DNA of 12,106 bases from Deltaproteobacteria bacterium (lineage in GTDB: Bacteria > Desulfobacterota > Desulfobacteria > Desulfobacterales > UBA11574): contig JAFDCA010000333.1 in the NCBI GenBank assembly GCA_019313025.1, forward strand, positions 1 to 12,106, written 5' to 3'. Made by a program: the position numbers and the translations under genes. Shown piece after piece: positions 1-6,898 of the stretch. How positions within the stretch are numbered: the stretch's first letter is position 1; the number at the start of each line of letters is the position of its first letter. The notes under the pieces are model-generated. The model had not been told where the DNA came from. It worked only from the letters and a program-made list of their open reading frames with translations, and did not search any database.

Positions 1-979
1 CAGTGAAAAATCTTTGCTGAGCCGGCCGTTCGGTCGTAAAAAGGATCGACTCGATCTCTTCGATGGTGTTGTCGGGAAGATGGGAAAGGCGGATTCTCAA
101 CGGGGTCAGTCCCGCATCCGATGCCCTGACCATACCTTGCCCTTTGTACCCGTAAATACTGTCCCTGTTCTCCAGAATTACATTATCCAGAATATCGAGT
201 ACTTTTGCGCCGCGGGTAACGGCGACGGCCAGGAGCGGGATGTTGACATCTTTTATCAATACCCCCCTTTCCGCAAACTCCATACCCGTCAACTCGGCAC
301 CGGCTTTAAACGCCATGGCATAGCCATCGCCCGAGTTCCCAGGATAGTCAAAGGTGCCATACAGGTATCCGCTGTTGGGAAGGGTAAAACGGGCTTGCCC
401 CCCTGCCGTCACAATCACGGCCTTGGCCTTGCAGGCAATCAGATCACCCGTGCGCGTTTGGACGCCGACGGCTCCGCTCACGCGACCATCCTGCTTGAGC
501 AGCTCGAGCCCCATGATGCGGTTGAATACCCTAACGCCGGCATCTTCAACTTTGCGGGCCAACAATGTCTTGAGGTCCGGTTCCTGCATGGCCGCCAAGA
601 AACTGCCCTTGACGTGCATTTGCAGCGTGCGGTAGCGGCCGTCTTTTTCATGTATAAAATGGACACCCCATTTTTCAAGTTTTTTCAACAGGTTGTATGA
701 TCGTTTCGCCATCCGGTAACTGGGGGGTATATCCAGGATGCCTTCACATTCCTCACGCTGAGCTTCAACATAAAGCTCTGGAGTTGTAACACCGGGGATG
801 GAAACAATATTCAGGGCATCCATACCCCGTGTGATCGATCCGCTGTATTTGAGGTCACTTTTTTCAAAAATGGTGATTTTCAAATCAGGGTTCAATTCGT
901 GTGCTCTAATAGCAGCCATGCACCCAGCGCTTCCGCCACCTATGACCAACAGATCAGATTCGATATGCCATGGTTCCAT
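1..979 (-). CDS. FAD-dependent oxidoreductase, fumarate reductase/AprA-like flavoprotein (partial, C-terminus outside window)
   Basis: I translated the minus strand from the ATG at 979-977 and found 326 open codons to the left edge. An in-frame TAA about 30 bases upstream makes this the first possible ATG; no clear Shine-Dalgarno is visible. Residues 11-19 form a dinucleotide-binding loop (LVIGGGSAG), with an acidic residue ending the second strand (IFEK, about 39). SGSITRGMDALN (about 46-57) occupies the place of the flavin-contacting loop. In succinate dehydrogenases that loop carries the FAD-linking histidine; here there is none, so FAD is probably non-covalent, as in adenylylsulfate reductase alpha (AprA) and L-aspartate oxidase. 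A stretch near residue 210 (DYPGNSGDGYAMAFKAGAEL) is typical of the superfamily. The substrate is unknown. It may need an iron-sulfur partner encoded beyond the edge. It is divergent from the GntR gene and shares its operator region. The family is confident; the reaction is not. Confidence 0.88.
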   Translation of the reverse strand, partial: MEPWHIESDLLVIGGGSAGCMAAIRAHELNPDLKITIFEKSDLKYSGSITRGMDALNIVSIPGVTTPELYVEAQREECEGILDIPPSYRMAKRSYNLLKKLEKWGVHFIHEKDGRYRTLQMHVKGSFLAAMQEPDLKTLLARKVEDAGVRVFNRIMGLELLKQDGRVSGAVGVQTRTGDLIACKAKAVIVTAGGQARFTLPNSGYLYGTFDYPGNSGDGYAMAFKAGAELTGMEFAERGVLIKDVNIPLLAVAVTRGAKVLDILDNVILENRDSIYGYKGQGMVRASDAGLTPLRIRLSHLPDNTIEEIESILFTTERPAQQRFFT

Positions 980-1046
980 ATTGGTTTTAATTTTTTATTC
1001 GAACATCAGCAATGAATTTAATTGGTTTGAAACATCCAGGAAGTTT

Positions 1047-1070
1047 GTTGGGTTATACCAATAACCCAAC
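1047..1070. promoter_or_regulatory. Operator 1 of a duplicated palindrome, minus-strand side
   Basis: Perfect inverted repeat with 10-bp arms (GTTGGGTTAT at 1047-1056, its reverse complement at 1061-1070) around the spacer ACCA. The core is two TTGGGTTAT half-sites 4 bp apart, identical in half-sites and spacing to the copy at 1120-1141. It overlaps the predicted -10 of the minus-strand promoter that faces the flavoprotein gene. It is probably bound by the adjacent GntR-family regulator, since palindromic sites next to their own gene are usual in this family. Confidence 0.75.
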
Positions 1071-1087
1071 ATTTTCTTCGGCGTCAA
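1059..1087 (-). promoter_or_regulatory. Putative promoter for the flavoprotein gene
   Basis: On the minus strand TTGACG (1087-1082) is a good -35 match and lies 17 bp from TTATTG (1064-1059), a weak -10. The -10 sits inside operator 1, so a bound repressor would block it. The start codon at 979 would give an untranslated leader of about 70-75 bases. Confidence 0.45.
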
Positions 1088-1102
1088 GCTTTTTATCTAG
1101 AC

Positions 1103-1131
1103 TTGACGCGATAAACTTATTGGGTTATAGG
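1103..1131 (+). promoter_or_regulatory. Putative promoter for the GntR-led operon
   Basis: TTGACG (1103-1108) and TATAGG (1126-1131) are separated by 17 bp. The -10 and the expected start site fall within operator 2 (1120-1141), which suggests autorepression by the GntR protein. The -35 boxes of this promoter and the divergent one lie in an 8-bp inverted repeat (1081-1088 and 1102-1109), making the whole control region nearly mirror-symmetric. Confidence 0.5.
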
Positions 1132-1148
1132 TATAACCCAATAAGTTT
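1113..1148. promoter_or_regulatory. Operator 2, extended palindrome in front of the GntR gene
   Basis: Near-perfect palindrome with 17-bp arms (1113-1129 pairs with 1132-1148) around a central GG. It contains the same TTGGGTTAT half-sites (1120-1128 and 1133-1141) with a 4-bp gap as operator 1. The centres of the two operators are 72 bp apart, close to seven helical turns, so both could lie on the same DNA face. Confidence 0.75.
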
Positions 1149-1183
1149 TTCGATCTTATCCCTCAAATTCGGGAAAAAGAAAA

Positions 1184-1957
1184 ATGCCTGATATATCCGC
1201 TGAATTAGATCGTCAGAATTACAAACCCCTTTATATCCAATTATCCGAAATATTAATTGACTATGCCAATGAACACCAGTTGGAAGACGGTGATGCGCTG
1301 CCATCTGAAAATGAACTCCTTTCCCAATTCGCCGTTAGTAGAAACACGATCCGTCTAGCTGTCGACCGTCTTGTTCAATTGGGTGTCGCAAAAAAACTGA
1401 GAGGGCAAGGCACCTTTTTCATTAAGAAAAAAAAGCCGTTATCTGTTCACTATCATTATGCCTTCAATGGGTCGGTGGAGCGGATGGGATTGAAAGTCAC
1501 CAACAAGCTCACTGACAAAGAAATAATCCCCAACCATATACGCTGGCTTGATGGTCTGGGTTCAACCAATTGGGATGAAACGGTTTGGATCAGAAGAACG
1601 AAATGGACTTCAGATGAATTACTATCCGTAGATGAACGGTTGCTGCCTAGTTCCGTTGTAAAACGATATTCACAAGAGGAGATCGAAAACGAAAACCTCT
1701 TCCTCGACCTGCTGGGACAAAAACCAGACACTCAAACCGAACGCTTAAATTATTATTTTATTTCACAACCTTTAACAAAAGAAGAAAGTAAACTGTTAAA
1801 GCTGCCACGCGGAATCCTTTTTCTCCGCAGGATCGGAGAATACTATAATTCCATCGAAGAGCGTTTTATGCTCAGTCGTCTGACGATTATTTCAAATCGT
1901 ATCAACCTCAAATATAAGTTTTCGAAAAAAGAAAATGACTGGTTTATTCAAGGTTGA
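1184..1957 (+). CDS. GntR family transcriptional regulator, HutC/UTRA subfamily
   Basis: 257 residues, the usual length for the HutC subfamily. Residues about 14-80 are the winged helix-turn-helix: PLYIQLSEIL, then LPSENELLSQFAVSRNTIRLAV, whose second half is the recognition helix, then a wing ending GQGTFF. Residues about 88-250 match the UTRA ligand-binding domain, including the late segment ILFLRRIGEYYNSIEERF, which resembles the conserved effector-site strand. The start ATG follows a purine-rich GGGAAAAAGA. Family members are mostly repressors released by a small imported metabolite or its phosphorylated form. The duplicated palindromes just upstream, one over its own promoter, point to autoregulation and control of the divergent flavoprotein gene. 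The effector is unknown. Confidence 0.93.
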   Translation: MPDISAELDRQNYKPLYIQLSEILIDYANEHQLEDGDALPSENELLSQFAVSRNTIRLAVDRLVQLGVAKKLRGQGTFFIKKKKPLSVHYHYAFNGSVERMGLKVTNKLTDKEIIPNHIRWLDGLGSTNWDETVWIRRTKWTSDELLSVDERLLPSSVVKRYSQEEIENENLFLDLLGQKPDTQTERLNYYFISQPLTKEESKLLKLPRGILFLRRIGEYYNSIEERFMLSRLTIISNRINLKYKFSKKENDWFIQG

Positions 1958-1975
1958 CCAATAAGGAATATTCCT

Positions 1976-2053
1976 GTGCAACCATCAGAAGACACCGATA
2001 TTGATATGCAAACACGAAGCGATGAATTTTCAAACGCTTTGTCTTTAAAATAG
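1976..2053 (+). CDS. Possible small peptide ORF (25 residues)
   Basis: A GTG start at 1976 is preceded by AAGGA (1963-1967) with 8-nt spacing, a better ribosome-binding site than that of the next gene. The frame runs 25 codons to TAG at 2053. The predicted peptide is hydrophilic (it contains SEDTDIDMQTRSDEF). It lies 18 bases after the GntR stop and ends 28 bases before the methyltransferase ATG. It could be a translated leader, a coupling peptide, a remnant of a longer methyltransferase N-terminus, or chance. I recognise no family. Confidence 0.3.
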   Translation: MQPSEDTDIDMQTRSDEFSNALSLK

Positions 2054-2081
2054 AATTCTAACCGGGGGGGAAAAATACCCT

Positions 2082-3554
2082 ATGGTTTGGCCATGTCAGC
2101 CAGCAATAAATTTGTTGAACCCACAGGCTATGACTAAAATTATCGAGAAGGCCTATTCCCTGCTCACTAAGCCTGGCGTCAAGATAGACCATGCAGAGGC
2201 ACTCGATATTCTGGGACAACATGGTGCCAAGGTTGATTTGACAAAACAAATGGTCAGTATCAGCATGGATTTGGTCGATCGAGCCCTAAAAAGTGTTCCG
2301 AAGATTGTTGATTTATACGACCAACCTGGCAACAGGGCCGTGACACTGGGAAGAGATGAAACCTCGTTTGTCGCCGGCGGATCAGCGCCCTTCATCCTTG
2401 ACTTCGAGACCAATCGGCCGCGTCCGGTGCATACAATGGATCTCATTAGGTTTTTACGGCTTTCCGATTCATTGCCTTTCTTGCAGCACACGAATCCCTC
2501 ACTGATCCCTGCCGATATTCCAGCAAAAATAAAAAGTGCCTTTCGCTGTTTTCTCTCACTGCTGAACACCTCGAAGCCATTGTGTTTAGGTATGTCTGAG
2601 TCAGGATTAATTCGCTTGCTTATGGATATGCTTGTCGTAATTAGCGGTAGCGAAGCAAAGGTGAGGGAGAAACCACGACTATCTTTTGCCTGCTGCCCAA
2701 GGTCGCCTTTGTGCTGGGATGAATTAGCGAGCCAGAATCTAATCGATTGTGCAAAACTGGGCCTTCCGGTGAGAATTATACCGGCCCCTATTTCAGGGGC
2801 AACCGCCCCAGTGACGCTGGTGGGAACAATCGTACAACATACTGCTGAAAATTTATGCGGTGTCGTAATCCATCAACTCGTGCAACCCGGCGCTTCCCTG
2901 ATATACGGAACAGCTGCGACAACTATGGATATGAGAAACGGCACCAGCCTGTTCGGATCTTTTGAAAGCCAGATGACAAACGTTGCCAACTGTCAGATCG
3001 GCAAGCACTTGGGAATTCCTACCTATGCGATTGTGTCTATGAGCGATGCGAAGGTGATCGACGCTCAGGCCGGCTTTGAATCGATAAGTGGCACCATGCT
3101 TGGGATACTCGGTGGTGCTGATATAATCGTAGGTGCAGGTATGCTGGAATCGGGCATGTGCCAATCGTTCGAGAAGCTCGTGATAGATAATGAGCTATGC
3201 GGAATGGGTCTTCGACTGGCAGGGGGGCTAGCATGTGAGGATGATGCCTTCGCAGATGATTTGATCCGAGAGGTCGCCCCGAACGGCAACTTTTTAGCCA
3301 CTGCCCACACACTGGCCTGGTCTAAAAAGGAACTTTTTTATCCATCACCGGTGGTTGACAGATCGTCAAGAGAAAGCTTTCAAGCGGAGGGAGGCAAGGA
3401 TGCCTCACAAAAGGCGCGGGAGGTCGTTTGCAAGACATTTAAAGAATATGAACCCTTGCCACTTCCTGAAAAAGAAAGGAACGGACTGGTCCAAATCATG
3501 ATGGCGCAAGCTAAAAAATATGGTGTGAACCAGCTGCCTGACTATGATATCTAA
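2082..3554 (+). CDS. Trimethylamine methyltransferase (MttB) superfamily protein, non-pyrrolysine type
   Basis: 490 residues, close to MttB length. The N-terminus (LLNPQAMTKIIEKAYSLL, then GVKIDHAEALDILGQHGAKVD) matches the superfamily pattern. Other matches are GGSAPFILD near residue 103, GADIIVGAGMLESG near residues 345-357 and the C-terminal HTLAWSKKELFYPSPVVDRSS. In MttB an in-frame amber codon encodes pyrrolysine; this frame has no internal TAG, so it belongs to the widespread non-Pyl group. Characterised members of that group (MtgB type) demethylate quaternary amines such as glycine betaine, passing the methyl group to a corrinoid protein. No corrinoid protein gene is visible here, so substrate and acceptor are open. 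An in-frame TAA at 2046-2048 limits the start to 2082 or the internal ATG at 2130. The ribosome site is weak (a run of G at 2064-2070). Confidence 0.9.
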   Translation: MVWPCQPAINLLNPQAMTKIIEKAYSLLTKPGVKIDHAEALDILGQHGAKVDLTKQMVSISMDLVDRALKSVPKIVDLYDQPGNRAVTLGRDETSFVAGGSAPFILDFETNRPRPVHTMDLIRFLRLSDSLPFLQHTNPSLIPADIPAKIKSAFRCFLSLLNTSKPLCLGMSESGLIRLLMDMLVVISGSEAKVREKPRLSFACCPRSPLCWDELASQNLIDCAKLGLPVRIIPAPISGATAPVTLVGTIVQHTAENLCGVVIHQLVQPGASLIYGTAATTMDMRNGTSLFGSFESQMTNVANCQIGKHLGIPTYAIVSMSDAKVIDAQAGFESISGTMLGILGGADIIVGAGMLESGMCQSFEKLVIDNELCGMGLRLAGGLACEDDAFADDLIREVAPNGNFLATAHTLAWSKKELFYPSPVVDRSSRESFQAEGGKDASQKAREVVCKTFKEYEPLPLPEKERNGLVQIMMAQAKKYGVNQLPDYDI

Positions 3555-3569
3555 AATCTAGCCACGAAC

Positions 3570-3613
3570 AATTTGAATTCATCCCGCGCTGCAAACAGCG
3601 GGAAATTCAAATT
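3570..3613 (+). promoter_or_regulatory. Strong intercistronic hairpin between methyltransferase and binding-protein genes
   Basis: AATTTGAATT (3570-3579) pairs perfectly with 3604-3613. A second stem lies inside: CGCTG (3587-3591) with CAGCG (3596-3600) around the loop CAAA, or alternatively CCCGC with GCGGG. It lacks a clear run of U on its 3' side, so an mRNA processing or stabilising structure fits better than a terminator. Such elements often raise binding-protein expression over neighbouring genes in an operon. Confidence 0.5.
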
Positions 3614-3647
3614 TAAAACATAACTGAATATATCAAGTATCTTAAAA

Positions 3648-3654
3648 AAGGAGG
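3648..3654 (+). promoter_or_regulatory. Consensus ribosome binding site of the solute-binding protein gene
   Basis: AAGGAGG lies 5 nt before the ATG at 3660. It is the strongest ribosome site in the window and fixes the start. It also fits the high expression usual for periplasmic binding proteins. Confidence 0.85.
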
Positions 3655-3659
3655 AAAAA

Positions 3660-5246
3660 ATGTCTAAATTAGATGATCTTAAAAACAGCTTTCTAAAGGG
3701 TAAAATCAATCGTCGTGAATTTATGAAACAGATGTCATATTTGGGGTTGGCTGGAGCTGTATCGCCCATGCTGATAAAAGGAGCTGCCGTGGCCGCAACG
3801 CCTACTATAGGCGGTAAGCTTAGAATGGGGATGGCTGGCGGCGCCATAAGTGACACCCTTGATCCGACGGTCTTTACCGATTTATTGATCATGGTCTTGA
3901 GTTGGCAGCTGCGCAACAACCTCGTTGAAATCAACCATAAAAGCAAACCGATCCCCGAGTTGGCCGAAAGCTGGGAATCCTCTCCCGACGCCACCACCTG
4001 GATTTTTAACCTGAGAAAAGGCATTGAGTTTCACAACGGTAAATCATTTGAAGCAGAAGACGTCATATTTTCCATGAATCGGCATCGCGGTGAAGATTCC
4101 AAGTCAGTGGCAAAAGCATATTTAAAACCCGTCCAAGAATTGAAAGCAGATGGCAAGCATCGCGTGGTCTTTAAGCTTGATCGGGGCAATGCCGACTTTC
4201 CCTATTTCATGTCCGACACACATCTAGCCATCGTACCTGCAGGTACGACCGACTTTGACAAGGGAATTGGTACGGGAGGCTATTCGCTGGTGGAGTTCAA
4301 CCCGGGTGTTCGCTCATTGGTCAAGCGCAACCCCAACTATTGGAAATCCGGGCGGGCTCATTTCGACGAAATAGAGATTCTATGCATCACCGACAGCAAT
4401 GCCCGGACGAATGCCTTGCAGACAAATACAGTAGATGTAATGAACCGTTGCGAGCTTAAAACAGCTGACATGCTTAAGAAAAGCCCTGAACTCAAGGTCA
4501 TTCAGGTTAACGGTGCCCTGCACTATACCTTCCCGATGAGAACCGATCTGGCACCCTTCGACAACAACGACGTCCGGCTTGCTCTAAAATATGCAATTGA
4601 TCGCGAGCAATTATTGAAGATCATTTTGCGCGGCTATGGTTCGGTCGGGAATGACACACCTATCGGTCCTACTTATCAGTACTATGCAAAAGATCTTCCC
4701 CAACGCGCCTACGACCCGGAAAAAGCTAAATATCATATGAAAAAAGCCGGCATGCTCGATCATACCTTTACCATCCATGCATCGGATGGTGCTTTCACCG
4801 GCGGCGTAGAAGCAGCGGTTCTTTACAGTGAACATGCCCGAAAGGCTGGATTGAAGATAGCTGTCAAGCGTGAGCCAAAGGATGGTTATTGGAAAAGTGT
4901 CTGGATGAATAAGCCTTGGTGCCAATCCTATTACAGCGGCAAACCCACCGAAGACTGGATGTTCTCTCAAGCGTATTCCATCGAATCGAAGTGGAACGAA
5001 ACATTTTGGACCAATAAACGCTTTAATGATCTCCTGGTTAAGGCCCGCTCAGAGCTAAATAGCGACAAACGCCGCGAGATGTATGGGGAGATGCAACGCA
5101 TTATGTGGGAAGAGGGCGGCACGGTCATTCCGCTGTTTAGCGATTTTGTATTTGCAACTGTTAATAAAGTACAACATGCCGAGTTGGCCGGAAATTTCGA
5201 TCTGGATGGACTTCGCTGCTCGGAGCGGTGGTGGTTCGGTAGTTAA
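3660..5246 (+). CDS. ABC transporter substrate-binding protein, SBP_bac_5 (peptide/nickel/opine) family, Tat-exported
   Basis: 528 residues, normal for DppA/OppA-like proteins. Residues 17-23 (NRREFMK) form a twin-arginine motif, followed by a hydrophobic stretch (MSYLGLAGAVSPMLI) and a likely AVA cleavage site near residue 45, so the protein should be exported folded by the Tat system. Family hallmarks include WIFNLRKGIEFHNGKSFEAEDVIFSMNR (roughly 115-140), GTGGYSLVEF with KRNPNYW (roughly 203-230), and DNNDVRLALKYAIDRE near 300. It captures a solute in the periplasm for an ABC importer. The family takes up oligopeptides but also many non-peptide solutes, so the ligand cannot be named. No permease or ATPase gene lies next to it, which is unusual; they must be elsewhere or beyond the window. 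The sulfatase gene follows after 42 bases with no terminator. Confidence 0.93.
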   Translation: MSKLDDLKNSFLKGKINRREFMKQMSYLGLAGAVSPMLIKGAAVAATPTIGGKLRMGMAGGAISDTLDPTVFTDLLIMVLSWQLRNNLVEINHKSKPIPELAESWESSPDATTWIFNLRKGIEFHNGKSFEAEDVIFSMNRHRGEDSKSVAKAYLKPVQELKADGKHRVVFKLDRGNADFPYFMSDTHLAIVPAGTTDFDKGIGTGGYSLVEFNPGVRSLVKRNPNYWKSGRAHFDEIEILCITDSNARTNALQTNTVDVMNRCELKTADMLKKSPELKVIQVNGALHYTFPMRTDLAPFDNNDVRLALKYAIDREQLLKIILRGYGSVGNDTPIGPTYQYYAKDLPQRAYDPEKAKYHMKKAGMLDHTFTIHASDGAFTGGVEAAVLYSEHARKAGLKIAVKREPKDGYWKSVWMNKPWCQSYYSGKPTEDWMFSQAYSIESKWNETFWTNKRFNDLLVKARSELNSDKRREMYGEMQRIMWEEGGTVIPLFSDFVFATVNKVQHAELAGNFDLDGLRCSERWWFGS

Positions 5247-5288
5247 ATCGACCACGGAATGGCCGCTCTGGTATGAATAACAAAGCAG

Positions 5289-6752
5289 ATGTATTTGGAG
5301 ACCAACAAATCTATTATGACAACACAAAACTGTTTAGTTCTAATGTCCGATGAGCATGCTAGAGGCGCACTGGGTTGCTACAATAGCCCCATCGTGCAGA
5401 CTCCCAATCTGGACAAACTTGCCGCCCGGGGGATCCGTTTCACCAATGCTTATACACCATCCCCGATTTGTGTTCCGGCACGCGCTTCTTTCGCAACCGG
5501 AAGATATATCCACGAAACTCGCTTCTGGACCAATTCTCAACCTTATGATGGGAGCATTCCCAGCTGGGGTCACCGGTTAATGCAGGAAGGCTGCCATACC
5601 GTTTCGATCGGAAAGCTGCATTATCGCAGCCATGATGATCCAAACGGCTTTAATGAAGAAATTTTACCGTTGCATGTTAAAAGCGGCCTCGGGTGGACGC
5701 GGGGCTTATTGCGCGGCAAGAATCAAAGCTGGGATAAGGCACATGAATTCGCAGAACAAATCGGTCCGGGTGAATGCAGCTACACCCATTATGACATGCG
5801 GGTGTGTGAAACAGCCTGTAACTGGCTAAAAAAGGAAGCGCCAAAGCATAAAAGCACTCCTTGGACGCTTTTCGTCAGTTTTGCCAGTCCTCACTATCCA
5901 CTGGTTGTTCCTGAAAAGTATTATCATCTTTACCCCCTTGACAAGATCGATCCCCCCAGACTCAACCGGGCGGATGAATTGCCCCATCATCCGGTGCTCA
6001 AAGCACTGCAACGCTATATGAATTACGACGACTATTTTAATGAACGCACCCGCTTGATTGCTAAGGCATCATACTACGGCCTGTGCACCTTCATGGACGA
6101 TCATATCGGCCGGTTGCTGAATGCACTTGAAGAGAGCGGGCAGTTGACCAGCACAACCATATTGTACGTATCCGACCATGGCGAGGCGCTTGGAAACCAT
6201 GGATTCTGGACAAAGTGTACGATGTATGAAGAGTCCGTGGCCATACCCATGTTGCTCAGCGGCCCTGGCGTACCTCGTAGTCAAACAAATACCACATTGG
6301 TTTCTCTGATCGATGGCTATCCCACCATTCTTGAAAGCATCGGTATCAGAAAGTCTGCGGAGGATGCCCGGCGGCCGGGTCATTCCTTGATCAGCATTGC
6401 CAATGGTTTGAGCCCTGAAAGGAGCATACTAAGCGAGTATCATGATGGCGGGTCCATCACGGGAATGTTCATGGTCAGACACAAGCGGTGGAAATATATA
6501 TGCTACCCAGGCTTCAGACCTCAGCTTTTCGACTTGACAGAGGACCCTTTCGAGAGAAACGACCTGGCAGAAAATGCAAACTTCGATGAAGCCCTTGCTG
6601 AATGTCACGCGGCGCTTTTAAACATTGTGGATCCCGAGAAAGCCAATGCACTCGCCTTCTCCGACCAGGCTCAGCGAATTGAGGAGCTAGGGGGTGTTGA
6701 CGCCATTCTTGCCTCGAAAGATTTTGATTACTCCCCTGTACCAAATGTATAA
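5289..6752 (+). CDS. Sulfatase (alkaline phosphatase superfamily, choline-sulfatase/phosphonate monoester hydrolase-like)
   Basis: 487 residues from this ATG; the in-frame ATG at 5316 (MTTQNCLVLMSDEH) fits the usual family start better. Neither has a good ribosome site, so the start is uncertain. Cys61 (numbered from the first ATG) lies in SPICVPARASFATGRY, the C-x-P-A-R sulfatase signature whose cysteine is converted to formylglycine. Metal ligands expected for the fold are present: the aspartate in MSDEH (residue 21) and the D-H pair in YVSDHGEALGNHGFW, with the following TK supplying a likely sulfate-binding lysine. The early TPNLDKLAARGIRFTNAY segment is also typical. There is no signal peptide, so it should act in the cytoplasm on an imported sulfate ester; aryl, choline-type or phosphonate esters are all possible. 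A formylglycine-generating enzyme (anaerobic SME type or FGE) is needed and is not in this window. Confidence 0.93.
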   Translation: MYLETNKSIMTTQNCLVLMSDEHARGALGCYNSPIVQTPNLDKLAARGIRFTNAYTPSPICVPARASFATGRYIHETRFWTNSQPYDGSIPSWGHRLMQEGCHTVSIGKLHYRSHDDPNGFNEEILPLHVKSGLGWTRGLLRGKNQSWDKAHEFAEQIGPGECSYTHYDMRVCETACNWLKKEAPKHKSTPWTLFVSFASPHYPLVVPEKYYHLYPLDKIDPPRLNRADELPHHPVLKALQRYMNYDDYFNERTRLIAKASYYGLCTFMDDHIGRLLNALEESGQLTSTTILYVSDHGEALGNHGFWTKCTMYEESVAIPMLLSGPGVPRSQTNTTLVSLIDGYPTILESIGIRKSAEDARRPGHSLISIANGLSPERSILSEYHDGGSITGMFMVRHKRWKYICYPGFRPQLFDLTEDPFERNDLAENANFDEALAECHAALLNIVDPEKANALAFSDQAQRIEELGGVDAILASKDFDYSPVPNV

Positions 6753-6770
6753 TTTATTTGGGCTAGTTTA

Positions 6771-6866
6771 TAGCGGTTGTCATCATTTTGTCCCGATACA
6801 TGATTCACTTATATGATAGCGTATCCTGTTTGAAATTAGGTCGACAATAGTTGGAAACAACCGCTA
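6771..6866. mobile_element. MITE-like element with 10-bp terminal inverted repeats
   Basis: TAGCGGTTGT at 6771-6780 is perfectly repeated in inverse at 6857-6866, and TTTA is present directly on both outer sides (6767-6770 and 6867-6870). The inner sequences also show weaker inverted similarity (ATTTTGTC against CTATTGTC two bases out of register). The 96-bp non-coding unit looks like a non-autonomous transposon. A TA target duplication, as in IS630/Tc1-type elements, fits if TA is counted as target rather than end. It sits between the sulfatase and DUF3604 genes without touching either frame. Alternatively it is a long-range RNA stem. Confidence 0.5.
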
Positions 6867-6887
6867 TTTAAACTCAAGCAAATTGAA

Positions 6888-6893
6888 GGGAGG
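6888..6893 (+). promoter_or_regulatory. Ribosome binding site of the DUF3604 gene
   Basis: GGGAGG lies 5 nt before the ATG at 6899 and fixes that start. It lies just outside the inserted repeat element, so translation signals survived the presumed insertion. Confidence 0.8.
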
Positions 6894-6898
6894 TTCTT

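Noticed and set aside
14..700. 228-codon open frame on the plus strand
   Set aside because: It lies antisense to the flavoprotein, whose minus-strand translation shows clear FAD-binding motifs; the plus-strand product has no recognisable domain.
798..1064. 88-codon plus-strand frame running into the control region
   Set aside because: It has no ribosome site, is antisense to the flavoprotein N-terminus and ends inside operator 1.
3551..4024. 157-codon minus-strand frame
   Set aside because: It is the antisense shadow of the binding-protein signal peptide and N-terminal domain, with no motifs of its own.
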